A stretch of 64,000 nt of DNA from Halovenus salina (GTDB lineage: Archaea; Halobacteriota; Halobacteria; Halobacteriales; Haloarculaceae), in the NCBI RefSeq assembly GCF_026410925.1, contig NZ_CP112972.1:868001-932000 (forward strand). The letters are read 5' to 3'. Positions 17,684-26,911 of this stretch are shown here, in pieces. A program made the translations under genes and the position numbers. A model generated the notes under the pieces. That model had not been told where the DNA came from, searched no databases, and saw only the letters and a program-made list of their open reading frames with translations. Position 1 is the stretch's first letter. Every line of letters begins with the position of its first letter.

Positions 17684-18753
17684 CTATCGATCACCTCGTT
17701 CAGCGTGTCGACGGCCTCGGGGGTGGTTTCGCGTGTGCCACAGGTGATACGGATGCACTCGGGGAGGCCGAAGCTGGAGCAATCTCTGATGATGATGCCC
17801 TCCTTCTGGGCGTCGGCAGCGACGCGTTCGGCGTCGCCGACCCCTGCGAGAACGAAGTTCCCGCCGCTCTCCCAAGTGGGTGCGTCGAGATTGTTGTAGA
17901 TGTACTCACGTGCCCACCGGGCCGTTTCGACGGTCTTCTCGACGTGTTCGTCATCGTCGAGCGCTGCCAGCCCGGCTCGACAGGCAGGGAGGTTCACAGC
18001 AAACGGCGTGTTCACGCGGTCGTACGCGTCGGCCCACTCATCGGGAACGAGTCCATATCCCAGTCTGAGCCCCGCGAGACCGTAGACTTTCGAGAACGTC
18101 CGAAGGAGTGCGACGTCGTCGCGTTCTTCCACCAAGTCGCGGGCGGGACGCGCATCGGTGAACTCGGCGTAGGCTTCGTCGACGAGGACAAGCGTTTCCT
18201 CGCTCGTCTCGCGGGCCACCGTCTCGATATCTTCGTAGGCCATCTCCGAACCGGTGGGGTTGTGTGGTGTCGTCAGATAGATGATTCGGTGGTCCTCGTA
18301 GGCATCGAGGACTGCCTCGGGCGTCTGTTCGAACCCCTCATCCTTCGAGAGATGATAAGTGTCGACGACGCCGTCCTGGTACCGGGTGCTCATCGCGTAG
18401 TACGCGAATCCCGGCTCGGGGACGAGAACGCGGTCACCTGGGTCGAGCACGGCACGTCCAAGATAATCGAGGACACCGTCGCCGCCGGGGCTCAGCCAAA
18501 TTTGTTCCGTCGTCACGTCCCACATCTCGGCAAGCGCGGCCACAAGGTCGGCGTGGGCCGCTTTTGGATAGGTGTGGACCGACTCCGCGGCCGCCTGGAC
18601 TGCCTCAACAGCCAGCGGGCTGGGCCCGAAGGGATTCTCGTTCGAGGACAGTTTGACGAGTTCGTCGGGGTCGAGCCCGAGGTCGCGCGCGACTTCTTCG
18701 ATTCCTCGTCCCGCCCGGTAGGGGACGTGTTCCGACAGGTCCCGTAGTTCCAT
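17680..18753 (-). CDS. hisC: Histidinol-phosphate aminotransferase
   Basis: Fold-type I PLP aminotransferase of 357 residues that converts imidazole-acetol phosphate to histidinol phosphate in histidine synthesis. The key pieces are LSSNENPFGPSPLA near the N-terminus, a PHNPTGSEM motif for the cofactor Asn, LVDEAYAEF for the conserved Asp and Tyr, and the Schiff-base lysine in TFSKVYGLAGLRLGYG. The C-terminal Arg motif is IIIRDCSSFGLPECIRITCG. The length is normal. No other his gene is nearby. First gene of a three-gene operon with ATGA overlaps. Confidence 0.94.
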   Translation of the reverse strand: MELRDLSEHVPYRAGRGIEEVARDLGLDPDELVKLSSNENPFGPSPLAVEAVQAAAESVHTYPKAAHADLVAALAEMWDVTTEQIWLSPGGDGVLDYLGRAVLDPGDRVLVPEPGFAYYAMSTRYQDGVVDTYHLSKDEGFEQTPEAVLDAYEDHRIIYLTTPHNPTGSEMAYEDIETVARETSEETLVLVDEAYAEFTDARPARDLVEERDDVALLRTFSKVYGLAGLRLGYGLVPDEWADAYDRVNTPFAVNLPACRAGLAALDDDEHVEKTVETARWAREYIYNNLDAPTWESGGNFVLAGVGDAERVAADAQKEGIIIRDCSSFGLPECIRITCGTRETTPEAVDTLNEVIDR

Positions 18754-18838
18754 GCCAGAAGGATACGTTCGCCCGCTCTTAAGCGTGGTTATCCCACGAT
18801 GGAAACGATTTTCTCACCGCGGGACCCACCCTCGGCCA

Positions 18839-18911
18839 GGGCGTGTGGCCTAGCGGATAGGGCGAGGGGTTCCTAACCCCTCGATCGCGGGTTCGAATCC
18901 CGCCACGCCCG
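18839..18911 (+). tRNA. tRNA-Arg (anticodon CCT)
   Basis: A full cloverleaf folds by eye. The acceptor stem is GGGCGTG with CACGCCC, the D arm starts at base 10 of the gene, and the anticodon arm AGGGG-TTCCTAA-CCCCT gives anticodon CCT. The variable loop has five bases, the T arm is GCGGG-TTCGAAT-CCCGC, and the discriminator is G. CCA is not encoded and no intron is seen. It reads the rare AGG arginine codon. Its 3' end is the likely attachment site of the accessory region that begins right after it. Confidence 0.97.
18899..18911 (+). other. Left attachment site core (tRNA 3' end)
   Basis: The last 13 bases of the tRNA gene, CCCGCCACGCCCG, including the 3' acceptor strand and discriminator. 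The same 13 bases occur at 47704-47716, and 13 bases from one position earlier (TCCCGCCACGCCC) recur at 47793-47805. Integration at a tRNA 3' end that restores the tRNA is the rule for archaeal tyrosine recombinases. Confidence 0.7.
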
Positions 18912-19076
18912 TTCACTTCCTGAACGCTTCACATTTGGCAGACGGCAACCGGTTGTTTATAAACCGAGTGACGCCCGCGCGGTTGATTTCGTTCAGCTAC
19001 TGAACGCGGCCCATGCTGTCTTGCGATTCTCGCACTTTCAGTTACTGCACGCCGAGGATTTAAACAACCGGTCGTT
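18911..19076. repeat. Left-end palindrome cluster of the integrative element
   Basis: Repeated palindromic sequences directly after the tRNA. GTTCACTTCCTGAACG lies at 18911-18926, AACCGGTTGTTT at 18947-18958, GTTCAGCTACTGAACG at 18991-19006, a degenerate TTTCAGTTACTGCACG at 19036-19051, and an inverted AACAACCGGTCGTT at 19063-19076. The first pair is matched at the right end with the same spacing. They look like arm-type recombinase or accessory-factor binding sites. Confidence 0.65.
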
Positions 19077-19284
19077 GGGAGATTTATTTCCAGATTGATT
19101 CGGAAATGGCGCTTACCGAAGACAGTGGAACAGCAAAATCCATCGGGAGATTGGCCGGTATATCAGTGCAAGACAGAGGGCGCTTATTGCTCGCTAATTT
19201 GTCTTCGATATGTATTAAATGACTTGTTCAGTGCACAGAGTCTAATTCAAAACAATTTGATTGGCGGTGTCTGCGGGGAGCAGC

Positions 19285-19551
19285 ATGTCGCTCTGGGATA
19301 GGCTGAAACAACACTACGGAGCGGGCAGCGGGAGTTCCGACCATCCTCACAGGGGCGCTCACGGCGGCTCTATGTATCGTAAGCGCATCGGCGAGGCGAT
19401 TATCGAGAAACACGACCTGGACGACGACTATCCCGACTGGGACAAACGCTGGTCGAGCATTGACCGTGAACGGTCAGAGGTTCGTGATGAGGAATATATC
19501 CTCAAACGGAGAGTGAGCACCTACATCGGTGAACCATCGGTCTTTAGCTAA
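19285..19551 (+). CDS. Hypothetical protein
   Basis: Reading frame of 88 residues from the ATG at 19285; an upstream TTG at 19261 would add eight residues. The second half is charged and acidic (IGEAIIEKHDLDDDYPDWDKRW), as in haloarchaeal proteins; the first half is rich in Gly, Ser and His. I recognise no domain. The last four residues (SVFS) and the stop come from a 22-base sequence that is repeated 125 bases downstream, so the true C-terminus may have been replaced by a mobile-element end. Confidence 0.4.
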   Translation: MSLWDRLKQHYGAGSGSSDHPHRGAHGGSMYRKRIGEAIIEKHDLDDDYPDWDKRWSSIDRERSEVRDEEYILKRRVSTYIGEPSVFS

Positions 19552-19679
19552 GAGAAGAGTCACGTGACAGCAGCGGCTTATCAAGGCTATTTTGCGAAAA
19601 AAATGAGGAGGGAAAGGCTATGCACACCAAAACCTCCTCACCGAGACTAATGCGTCGACCATCCGTCTTTAGCTAAGAG
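19533..19679 (+). repeat. 22-base direct repeat flanking a hairpin
   Basis: ACCATCGGTCTTTAGCTAAG plus AG at 19533-19554 recurs with one mismatch at 19658-19679. Between the copies is an inverted repeat, TGAGGAGG (19604-19611) and CCTCCTCA (19633-19640). The arrangement could be a relic of an insertion sequence or a small MITE. No protein-coding signal is seen between the copies. Confidence 0.5.
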
Positions 19680-19834
19680 CGCAATCGGAAGACAGCAACG
19701 TAATAGACTCAGATCCGGTTTGGAAGGGTCGAGAGCTATTTTGGCCTCTGAACCGCCATTACACCGATTCAGCGATTTGCCAGAGCAGCCATCACACGGC
19801 TTGTCCGGCGTAGCTAAAGACGAATGGGCCAGAA

Positions 19835-20040
19835 TTAAACCGGTATATCGCTATCAGTATTTTCAGGGTCAAAACTCAGCTCATCCTGCGCTTCCAGCAC
19901 GTCAGCTACGTCAGAAATGTCCTGAATTTCCGTGTTCTCGGGTCGTAGTGAGCTCCGGACGGATATTACGTAGTACTCGTAGCCCCCTTCCTTGGCGCCA
20001 ACGAGTTTCTCGAAGAGCTCGACGTGTTCCTCCGGCGGAG
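19835..20040 (-). pseudogene. Possible gene remnant, truncated at its N-terminus
   Basis: An open frame reading about 68 acidic residues ending in DELSFDPENTDSDIPV, with plausible haloarchaeal composition (VELFEKLVGAKEGGYEYYV). Its 5' part is lost where a transposase remnant on the other strand begins at about 20047, and the only available start lies inside that remnant. I do not recognise the family. It is most likely the 3' part of a gene cut by the insertion; it could also be a chance frame. Confidence 0.35.
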
Positions 20041-20046
20041 ACCATC

Positions 20047-20211
20047 CGCGAGAAAGATTACACACAGCGATGGATGGCAGAAACGTCCTACTCGACAGTC
20101 AAGCGAACGCAGGATTCCGCCCTGCGTTCGCGGTTCTGGTACCGCCAGTTCCGCGAAATCGCACTCCTGTTCGCGCTCAACACCCTCAAGAAACTCGCCA
20201 AAACGCTATAA
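20047..20211 (+). pseudogene. Transposase C-terminal remnant (IS4/IS5-type DDE)
   Basis: The last 54 or so residues of a haloarchaeal DDE transposase, with RWMAETSYSTVKRTQDSALR and FWYRQFREIALLFALN, ending LKKLAKTL. The glutamate in WMAETSYS fits the third acidic residue of the DDE triad. Everything upstream of about 20047 is unrelated sequence, so the rest of the element is gone. The bases after the stop (ATAATCCGGTTC) resemble those after the second remnant at 46151 (ATAATCCGATTC). Confidence 0.75.
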
Positions 20212-20612
20212 TCCGGTTCACGTCTGGCATTTTCAATAGAGCTAGCGTGTCATACAATCGTTCACAACTGCTCAGTAGCGATGTGGACTGACCGCTGAAG
20301 AAACCACCAGATAAAAATGGTATTTAAATTGGTATGCAACATACAGAGGATGAAGTCAGCACAGTGGCTTCGCTTATTTCGCGTCAAATCGGATGAGCGA
20401 CCCGTTCGTTGAACGTGCTAACTGACCACTGAGTTTCCTGTCAGTCCAGATGATGTTCGGAGTTGCGTGCTTGATACAGGACACGAATATTACCCTCACT
20501 ACATCCCATATCGCGGGTATCGTATCGCTCAATACGGGGTCTGATTGTTCCCGTAAAAAAGTTTAGGTGTTATCGCAATCGCTTGAATTGATTCAAATAG
20601 GGCGTATATCTA
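20212..20612. other. Intergenic stretch without a recognisable gene
   Basis: About 400 bases of low-GC sequence after the transposase remnant. No frame with haloarchaeal codon use is seen on either strand. An A-rich run followed by GTTTAGGTG near 20556-20570 may serve as promoter for the membrane protein that starts at 20613. Confidence 0.5.
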
Positions 20613-21050
20613 ATGGTGAGGGAGAGGACTAAGTGGCCGTCTACGCAATCATTCAGTATGGCAAGCCGTGGATGGAAAATACCGTTCCCAAATCCACTTC
20701 TTCTATTTTGGTTCGTAATATTTGCACCGATTTTCCTAATAATAGTCCTTGTGAGGAGAGAAAAGAGTGTAAAGAAAGTACTCAAGCGAATCGGTATCGC
20801 TTATTTTGTATTTGTGAGAAAAGTATTTGGCTGGGCGGTGATGTTTAATATAATAATTGGAACAGCTTTTGTGATGCTTGCGCTGTTAGGTCATATTGTT
20901 GGAGGAGTTGAAAGTTTTTCCACATACTCTTTCTGGATTGAGCTATTTGCGATTGCTGGGGTTGTGATTATAGGTGTAGCCGTTAGCAGGTGGACAGTAT
21001 TGAACAGAAAGAAGATTGTAGGTCCGTCCCTCGTATATAGTGGAGAGTAG
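20613..21050 (+). CDS. Hypothetical three-helix membrane protein
   Basis: Frame of 145 residues; a second in-frame ATG at 20658 would give 130. Three hydrophobic helices are seen at about 28-48 (LLLFWFVIFAPIFLIIVLV), 72-98 and 108-128, with basic loops between them (RREKSVKKVLKR). Codon use is AT-rich and the protein is basic, unlike the acidic neighbours, which suggests recent transfer. I do not recognise the family. Confidence 0.5.
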   Translation: MVRERTKWPSTQSFSMASRGWKIPFPNPLLLFWFVIFAPIFLIIVLVRREKSVKKVLKRIGIAYFVFVRKVFGWAVMFNIIIGTAFVMLALLGHIVGGVESFSTYSFWIELFAIAGVVIIGVAVSRWTVLNRKKIVGPSLVYSGE

Positions 21051-21247
21051 AATCTGATTATGTGGTGTTGTTATAATTGCTTGGGCTCTTGCCTAACTTG
21101 GCGAAACAACGATCTGCCTACTAATATTGTCACAGGCTACCGCGCAAGATATAGAGCGCAGAACGTGTATTCACCATTCGTCCCTCCTCTCGCTTGCAGA
21201 ACAGCTGACAGCTACTATTAATACAGTTGAGGGAAATATGTCATCTT

Positions 21248-21463
21248 ATGACGCTTGAACGCTACTACTTCGTCGCTGATCGGGCAAACCCGAAGCACGA
21301 TAGCGCAATTCTCCACGCCGAGCGGAACTGTCATTACATCGATTCGCAGTCCGAAGACCGACTGGCAGTAGTGAGTGCCGACGGGGCAGAGCTTCGTGAG
21401 AGCGGTCTCTTTCTACAGTGTCTCAACTGCACAGACGGTGAAGACGGCGTGACCCCTGAGTGA
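21248..21463 (+). CDS. Small hypothetical protein with paired cysteines
   Basis: A 71-residue acidic protein. It reads LERYYFVADRANPKHDS early, then HAERNCHYID and later CLNC, giving three cysteines that could bind a metal with a nearby histidine. Codon use is close to that of normal chromosomal genes. The ATG at 21248 is preferred to a TTG seven codons upstream. No family is recognised with certainty. It is convergent with the Bat-like regulator. Confidence 0.55.
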   Translation: MTLERYYFVADRANPKHDSAILHAERNCHYIDSQSEDRLAVVSADGAELRESGLFLQCLNCTDGEDGVTPE

Positions 21464-21571
21464 CCGTAGCGATTCCTCATCATTGGCTGGCTTCTTGTGC
21501 TGAATATGCGCGTCCTATTCAGCGGCGTCGAATTCTTCCACTTAGTTTTGTCACAAACCGACTTCTGCATA

Positions 21572-24001
21572 TCAGCCGATCAGGTGCTGAAACAGCGTCT
21601 GTTGTGCGTTTCGGAGATGATAGGAGAACGTTGATTGAGTGAGTGAAAGAGTATCTGCGATCTCAGTCGCAGTACTCCGTCGCGGTGATTCGAAATACCC
21701 ACCGTAGATTGCAGCCCGGAGAATCTGCTGTTGTCGCTCAGTGAGTTCCTCGTCAAAGACTTCGCTCATCAGTTGACCAGCATGTTGGGCCTCAGGTTCC
21801 GAGGACCGCTCGTAGTTTCGTTTTGCGACCAGCGTCGTTTCGGGAAACGAATCGGTGAGTCGATTCACTAGCGACTCGATGTCGTGGCCCAGCGGAATCT
21901 CACAGACAACTGTTGCTTGACCATTAGTTACTGTGTCTGTTTTCACGACTGCACCCATTGTGACGAGGGTCTGTGCGAGTGATCGCTGGTGTAGTTCAAT
22001 CTCGACATCGCCACCAGGTGGGTTCTCTGTTTGGCGGATCTGCCGCATGGTCACGGTATGATCCATGCTCTCCACGAGTTCGTTGAGCGAACCCAGTGAC
22101 GCTCCCTCTACCGACGCGTAGTGGACAAGCGTCTCGTCTGTCGTCCGAATCGTATCCCTAATATCGATAGTACAGCCAAGTGCCTCTGAGACAGACACAA
22201 TAAACGACTCCGAGGCGGTGCTCTGGAACGTGAGTTCGACCACTTCGTTCCCATGGATGAGGCTGTCTGCCTCGAGACTGTGAAAGACCTGCCCAATCCT
22301 GTCACCCAGCGTTTGCAAGAGTGTCTGTTCGCGGTCACCGAATGCTTCTGACCGGTCTGTGTAGACCACGAGTAGACCGTATGTGCGGTCTCGATACGTG
22401 ATCGGAACAATAGCACCACCTTGGTGTCCCCAGTCAAGTGTGTCTTCGCGCCACGACGCGAACTGCGGGTCAGTCTGCCTGCTAGTCACGGCCTGTACGT
22501 TGCCCGATTCGATTGCGGCGCGTGTCGGCTCGATTTCCGCCGCCGCGTGTCTCGGAAGCTCAGTTCCTGGGTCGCACGAGACAGTGCTTGGCTGGTGTTC
22601 GATATACGATTCGGTCAGATCTGCCCCCGGTATATGCTCGCTAATCCGTGCGTACTGGAACTCCGGCGTATCGACCAGTGACCCACAGAGGGTCTGCTCG
22701 GCTTCCCGACGGTCTGTCGCACAGTTGAGTCTCTCATTGACCGCTTGAAACACGTCGGTCAGTCGTTCAGTCCGCTTGAATGCGGTAATGTCTTCCAGCG
22801 CAACGACGATTTGCTCGATTGATCCGTCACCACTCTTGATCGGGGCCACGTTACTCGATAGCCACCGCTCTGTGCCGTCCGGGAGCGTGATACCGTGGGT
22901 GAACCCCTGCACAGAGTCCCCGGTTGTGAGCACCTGTGTGACTGGATGGTCCTCTCGTGGAATGGAGTCGCCCGATTCGTCCCAGATATCCCAGTCGGGA
23001 GCATCGTAGGCCATGCCATCCATGCGACTTCTGGACAACCCCAGCAACGCTTCTGCGCGGCCGTTCGCGCGAGTGATGGTTCCGTCCGTCTCCAGCAGGA
23101 CGATTCCGAGCGGCACTGTTTCAAGAATACGCTCAATATCTTGTTCGACTACTTTCGAGTCGGTAATGTCGGTGAATGCGATGAGAATGCTGTCACCATT
23201 CGGATAGATTCTGGCTTCGAGCCACCGTTCCGCCTGCGTATAATACCCGTCTGTCGACGTCGGCGACTGTGTCTCGAGTGCTCTTTCGACTTTGGTCTGG
23301 AAGACGGTGTCAGTTGCCCCTGGGTATACGTCCCAGATGTACTCCCCGCGCAGTTCGTCGCTCTCGCGCTCTAAAATCTCCTCAGCCTGTGGATTGACGT
23401 ACGTGTAGCAGAGGCCGCTATCGAGTGCGACGATGCCGTCAGAAACACGCTTCAGACTGTCGAGTTCCCGCTGATCGACCGCGTCTGTGATAACCGAACC
23501 GAGCATCTCGACCAGTTCTCGCTCGGGGTCGAACCACGCTGTATCCGTGTCGGATCCGTCGCTCGTGTCGACGACTGTCATCGATACTGGCGTCCCGGTA
23601 CGTGTAGACGCCTCCGCTGTCAGGGGGACCGAAGTCTGGCGAAAATCGTCAGTTTCGATTCTGTCGTCCCCCACTCGAATCTTGGCTTCAGTGGTCTCTG
23701 GCTGTGAAAACCACTGTGGGAGTTCCGTGACGAACGTGTGGAGACTCTCCTCGGGTGAATCGGAGATACCGACGAAGAGGTCACTCGCTCGGGCGACTGC
23801 GTCGAGTGCGTTCGTGCGTGCGTTGCGTTCTCTTTCGAGTTCGCTCTCTTCGGTATCACCGTTCTTGTCCGTACCAGCGCTGTCTGCTGTGGGCCCGTCC
23901 GCATCGAAGATGTCGCTCCAGGCAACAGAATCAGTGTCGCCAAATCCACGACGTGACTGGCTTTCGTCGTTCTCTGTCGCGTGCTGATTCTGATCTGGCA
24001 T
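21572..24001 (-). CDS. PAS/GAF sensor regulator with bacterio-opsin-activator (Bat) HTH
   Basis: A 809-residue one-component regulator. After a polar N-terminus and a GAF-like first part, two PAS domains follow (about 185-285 and 288-415; the second has NGRAEALLGLSRSRMDG), then a GAF domain (about 430-590), a Bat-associated domain (about 600-740) and a C-terminal Bat-type helix-turn-helix (about 745-805, LTERQQQILRAAIYGGYF and TATEIADTLSLTQSTFSYHL). Bat proteins activate genes in response to light or oxygen in haloarchaea; the cofactor here is unknown. It is monocistronic. It is a reasonable candidate to bind the shared palindrome found in nearby promoters, but that is only an inference. Confidence 0.9.
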   Translation of the reverse strand: MPDQNQHATENDESQSRRGFGDTDSVAWSDIFDADGPTADSAGTDKNGDTEESELERERNARTNALDAVARASDLFVGISDSPEESLHTFVTELPQWFSQPETTEAKIRVGDDRIETDDFRQTSVPLTAEASTRTGTPVSMTVVDTSDGSDTDTAWFDPERELVEMLGSVITDAVDQRELDSLKRVSDGIVALDSGLCYTYVNPQAEEILERESDELRGEYIWDVYPGATDTVFQTKVERALETQSPTSTDGYYTQAERWLEARIYPNGDSILIAFTDITDSKVVEQDIERILETVPLGIVLLETDGTITRANGRAEALLGLSRSRMDGMAYDAPDWDIWDESGDSIPREDHPVTQVLTTGDSVQGFTHGITLPDGTERWLSSNVAPIKSGDGSIEQIVVALEDITAFKRTERLTDVFQAVNERLNCATDRREAEQTLCGSLVDTPEFQYARISEHIPGADLTESYIEHQPSTVSCDPGTELPRHAAAEIEPTRAAIESGNVQAVTSRQTDPQFASWREDTLDWGHQGGAIVPITYRDRTYGLLVVYTDRSEAFGDREQTLLQTLGDRIGQVFHSLEADSLIHGNEVVELTFQSTASESFIVSVSEALGCTIDIRDTIRTTDETLVHYASVEGASLGSLNELVESMDHTVTMRQIRQTENPPGGDVEIELHQRSLAQTLVTMGAVVKTDTVTNGQATVVCEIPLGHDIESLVNRLTDSFPETTLVAKRNYERSSEPEAQHAGQLMSEVFDEELTERQQQILRAAIYGGYFESPRRSTATEIADTLSLTQSTFSYHLRNAQQTLFQHLIG

Positions 24002-24148
24002 GATGGGTAATAATCATATGTCCAACTATAAATAACAATCTGTAAAAATCAAATTATGATAATGGCGAGTGGGGTACAGATAACACGCAAAAATGTAGTC
24101 GATAGACAAAAATAATTGTTCCATTCAGAATTGCAGCGCTAGCTTGAG

Positions 24149-24925
24149 CTACTTCTCACAATTCACGTCGCCGATAGACGGCGTACACATCTGGGTCAGA
24201 TAGTCGAGGACGTGATCGACGAACTCTGGATCGTATGTCCAGACGCCATAAAAGAAGTCCTCATCGCGTTCTTGGGCGAGTAAAGCACTCTTCTGGGCGT
24301 CGGTGCCACCGCCGTCGAAGACGACGAACCACGTCTCAGCGATTTCGTCGGTCTGGATTGGGTGGATATGGCCGGGGCCAAAATCCGGTGGCTCGGTGTC
24401 CGGGACACCGTAGGCGTGTACATCGATGCCTCGGCGAGCGAGGTCCGTGTAGACCCGACGCTGATCTGCCATGACCGAACACTGCTGGAATCCAGCGTGA
24501 ATCGACCCATTCCCCATCCGGCGCGCCCGGTCCTCGATCTCGCGGGAGACGTAGAGCAACTGCTCGGAATCGTACGACGTGAACGTGGTTTCTTTGAGCG
24601 GGCCGAGGATACCCTCGTATTCTTTGTCGGCAATGCCAAGGTCGCCGGGTCCCCTCGGGACAGTTTCGAGTAAAGCTCTCAGTGTCGGGACATCGAGGAC
24701 TCCAAGTACTTCTGCTGTGTTGCTGAGAACTGCGATGTCTTCGGGGGCACCCGTAGCTGTTCGGCTCTCGGTGATTCGCACGTTCTGTGTCTCGAAGTAG
24801 GCCTCGAGGTCTGCCCGCAGCGAGTTGGTCTGGCTAACGTTGAACAGGCGGAGTTCCTTCTCGTTGTACCTGATGAACTCGATGCACTCCCGAATATCCA
24901 TCATATCCTCCGAGTAGGTAGGCAT
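24149..24925 (-). CDS. DICT sensory domain protein
   Basis: A 258-residue protein that is mostly a DICT domain, a sensory module found near GGDEF, two-component and haloarchaeal phototaxis-type proteins. Recognisable parts are KELRLFNVSQTNSLRADL near the start, the ISREIEDRARRMGNGSIHAGFQQ-like middle (seen here as VSREIEDRARRMGNGSIHAG), and a final WTYDPEFVDHVLDYL helix. Four cysteines are present, two near the C-terminus. It has no DNA-binding or enzymatic domain. It lies between the Bat-like regulator and HemAT on the same strand, but gaps of about 85-150 bases on both sides suggest its own promoter. Confidence 0.8.
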   Translation of the reverse strand: MPTYSEDMMDIRECIEFIRYNEKELRLFNVSQTNSLRADLEAYFETQNVRITESRTATGAPEDIAVLSNTAEVLGVLDVPTLRALLETVPRGPGDLGIADKEYEGILGPLKETTFTSYDSEQLLYVSREIEDRARRMGNGSIHAGFQQCSVMADQRRVYTDLARRGIDVHAYGVPDTEPPDFGPGHIHPIQTDEIAETWFVVFDGGGTDAQKSALLAQERDEDFFYGVWTYDPEFVDHVLDYLTQMCTPSIGDVNCEK

Positions 24926-25009
24926 TCAGGAAATCACCGTTCTGAAGAGTTTGGTATTTGTATATTTTTTGTCAGCAGTGTGGATGTATTCTGTCTCGCC
25001 ATGTGTCCG

Positions 25010-26773
25010 TCACTGCAGGTCTGTCGGGTCAAGATTGCCGTTGGCTACCTCTCGAAGTTGCTTCTCCGAGAGCATGTCGACGACGAACTCCGGGATGTTG
25101 TCAGGAAGGTCCGCCTCCGAAACCGCACCATCGTCGTCGTCAGCCCGGGCAACAGTGTCCTGGCCACCGTCTGTCGCCGAACGCCCCCCGGACAGACGCG
25201 TTACTGACCCTTCCACTTCCGAGACCATCGCCGCCTGTTCCTGGTTCGCGGCAGCCAGACTCTCGATTTCATCTGCGACACGGTCAGTCCGGTCGACTAC
25301 CTCGTCGACCATCGACGCGATTTCTTCGGCTGCTGCGGCCTGGTCGTCGGTTGCCTCCGCAACTTCGCTGATTCCGTTCGCTGTTTCGGTAATAGCCTCG
25401 ACGATTTCGGTCAAGCTATGCATCGCGTCCTGGACCCGATCGATACCTTGATCGACCTGGTCGGTCGTCTCATCGAGATTCGCTGCTGTCTCTTCGGTAT
25501 CGGTCTGGATATCATCGACCATCGTCTCGATATCACTGGCGTGTGTCTGTGACTCCTCGGCGAGTGACTTGATTTCCTCCGCCACGACGGCAAATCCTTC
25601 GCCCGCTTCGCCGGCCCGTACGGCCTCGATGGAGGCGTTCAACGCCAGCATATTCGTCTGGTCGGCAATATCATCGATTGCGTCGACGAACGCATCGATC
25701 TGTCCGACACGCTCCTGTAATGAGGAGACGTCGTCAGCGACATCGGTGACAGATTCTCCAATATCGTCCATGACTCCCGCGGCAGTATCGGCGGCTTCTT
25801 TCCCGTCTTCTGCGAGGGTTTCGGCCCGTTCGCTCGCATTCTCGACCTGGTCAGCCGTCGAGGCAACTTCCTCGACGGTCGCCGAGAGATTCGCAACTTC
25901 GGAGGAGATCTCCTCGACCCGGTCGGACTGTTCGGTCGCTGCATCGCTGATTGCAGTGGCACTCTCGGCGACATCTTCGGCACTAGTCTGGAGGTCACTC
26001 ACCGGTTGTTTCACGTCCTCCTCGACGTCGGCCATCAGTTGCTCGTTGCGCCCGATTTCGTCTTCGAGTTGCTGACTGTAAGAGTGAATGTACGTGTCGG
26101 TGACGACCTGCATGTCGAGATCGATAATCCGAAGAATCGAGAGAATGTCCTGTACGGCGTCGTCGACTTCCTCCTCGATTGCCGTCTCGATTGTGGGGCG
26201 CGACAGGCCGGTGTCGGGACCACTTGCTTCGGTTTCCTCGACAGACGCCGGTTTGGTTCCACCGTCTGTGACGGCGTCGGTCAGTCGGTCAGTGAGCGAC
26301 GAGACGAGGCGGTCGCCCACCAGCGGAAGAATGAGGTCGTAGTAGACGCCGTACTGGCCGAGGTAGTGTTTCATCGGCATATCCAGAATATCGTGGAGTT
26401 TGCCGATGCGGGCTCGGTCGCGGAAGTACTCCGTGCCGTACTCGCCTTCCGCAAGCGTCACGAGATACGCCGACTGCGTCCGCTTGAGTGCCTCGATGTT
26501 CTTCGGCGACCGGCCGATGATTTCGACTGTCTCCTCGTGGTCTGTAATGTTCTCGTAGAAGTCGTCTGCCACCTGCTCGGCGTTGTCTTCGAAGGCATCT
26601 TGGTATTTCTGCAGGCGCCGGACGTCATCGTCAGTGAACCCGACGAAGTCTTTTCGCCACTGAATTTCGGACCGGTCCAGCCCGATCTCAGTGACTAGCG
26701 AGTCTGCATCTAGCTGATCGTTCAGACCGCCCTGTCCAAAGTCATCCCGGCCATATTTCTCCGAGTTCGACAT
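25010..26773 (-). CDS. hemAT: Globin-coupled aerotaxis transducer HemAT
   Basis: Soluble chemotaxis transducer of 587 residues. The N-terminal sensor globin (about 30-185) carries the proximal heme ligand His127 in RARIGKLHDILDMPMKHYLG, a close match to the HemAT signature. A helical linker leads to the methyl-accepting signalling domain (about 280-560) with the hairpin tip [28 protein letters not shown]. There is no membrane segment, as in known HemAT. It binds O2 and signals to CheA for aerotaxis. The promoter has TATCTAGATA 36-45 bases before the ATG and a TATA-like ACTATACC 27 bases before it. It is divergent from the membrane transducer gene. Confidence 0.95.
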   Translation of the reverse strand: MSNSEKYGRDDFGQGGLNDQLDADSLVTEIGLDRSEIQWRKDFVGFTDDDVRRLQKYQDAFEDNAEQVADDFYENITDHEETVEIIGRSPKNIEALKRTQSAYLVTLAEGEYGTEYFRDRARIGKLHDILDMPMKHYLGQYGVYYDLILPLVGDRLVSSLTDRLTDAVTDGGTKPASVEETEASGPDTGLSRPTIETAIEEEVDDAVQDILSILRIIDLDMQVVTDTYIHSYSQQLEDEIGRNEQLMADVEEDVKQPVSDLQTSAEDVAESATAISDAATEQSDRVEEISSEVANLSATVEEVASTADQVENASERAETLAEDGKEAADTAAGVMDDIGESVTDVADDVSSLQERVGQIDAFVDAIDDIADQTNMLALNASIEAVRAGEAGEGFAVVAEEIKSLAEESQTHASDIETMVDDIQTDTEETAANLDETTDQVDQGIDRVQDAMHSLTEIVEAITETANGISEVAEATDDQAAAAEEIASMVDEVVDRTDRVADEIESLAAANQEQAAMVSEVEGSVTRLSGGRSATDGGQDTVARADDDDGAVSEADLPDNIPEFVVDMLSEKQLREVANGNLDPTDLQ

Positions 26774-26808
26774 GCTTACGTAGAGTGTAGATTCAGGTAT
26801 AGTTCCAC

Positions 26809-26818
26809 TATCTAGATA
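26809..26818. promoter_or_regulatory. TATCTAGATA palindrome, hemAT promoter
   Basis: Perfect ten-base palindrome. On the minus strand it lies just upstream of the TATA-like element (centre near 26800) that is about 27 bases before the hemAT ATG. The centre-to-centre distance is about 13-14 bases, the same as in the two other promoters that carry this motif. It is probably a regulator-binding site next to the BRE/TATA region. Confidence 0.6.
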
Positions 26819-26911
26819 CCAGTAATCCCATCAGATATCATACATGAAACGGACGAACGAATACGTCCAAACGAGACGGTTCTCGCTTCTTCCCCTTGAT
26901 ACTCATGCCGT

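Noticed and set aside
19095-19301. 68-codon frame near the left end of the element
   Set aside because: Mixed composition and many rare codons; runs through the region of palindromes and AT-rich sequence.
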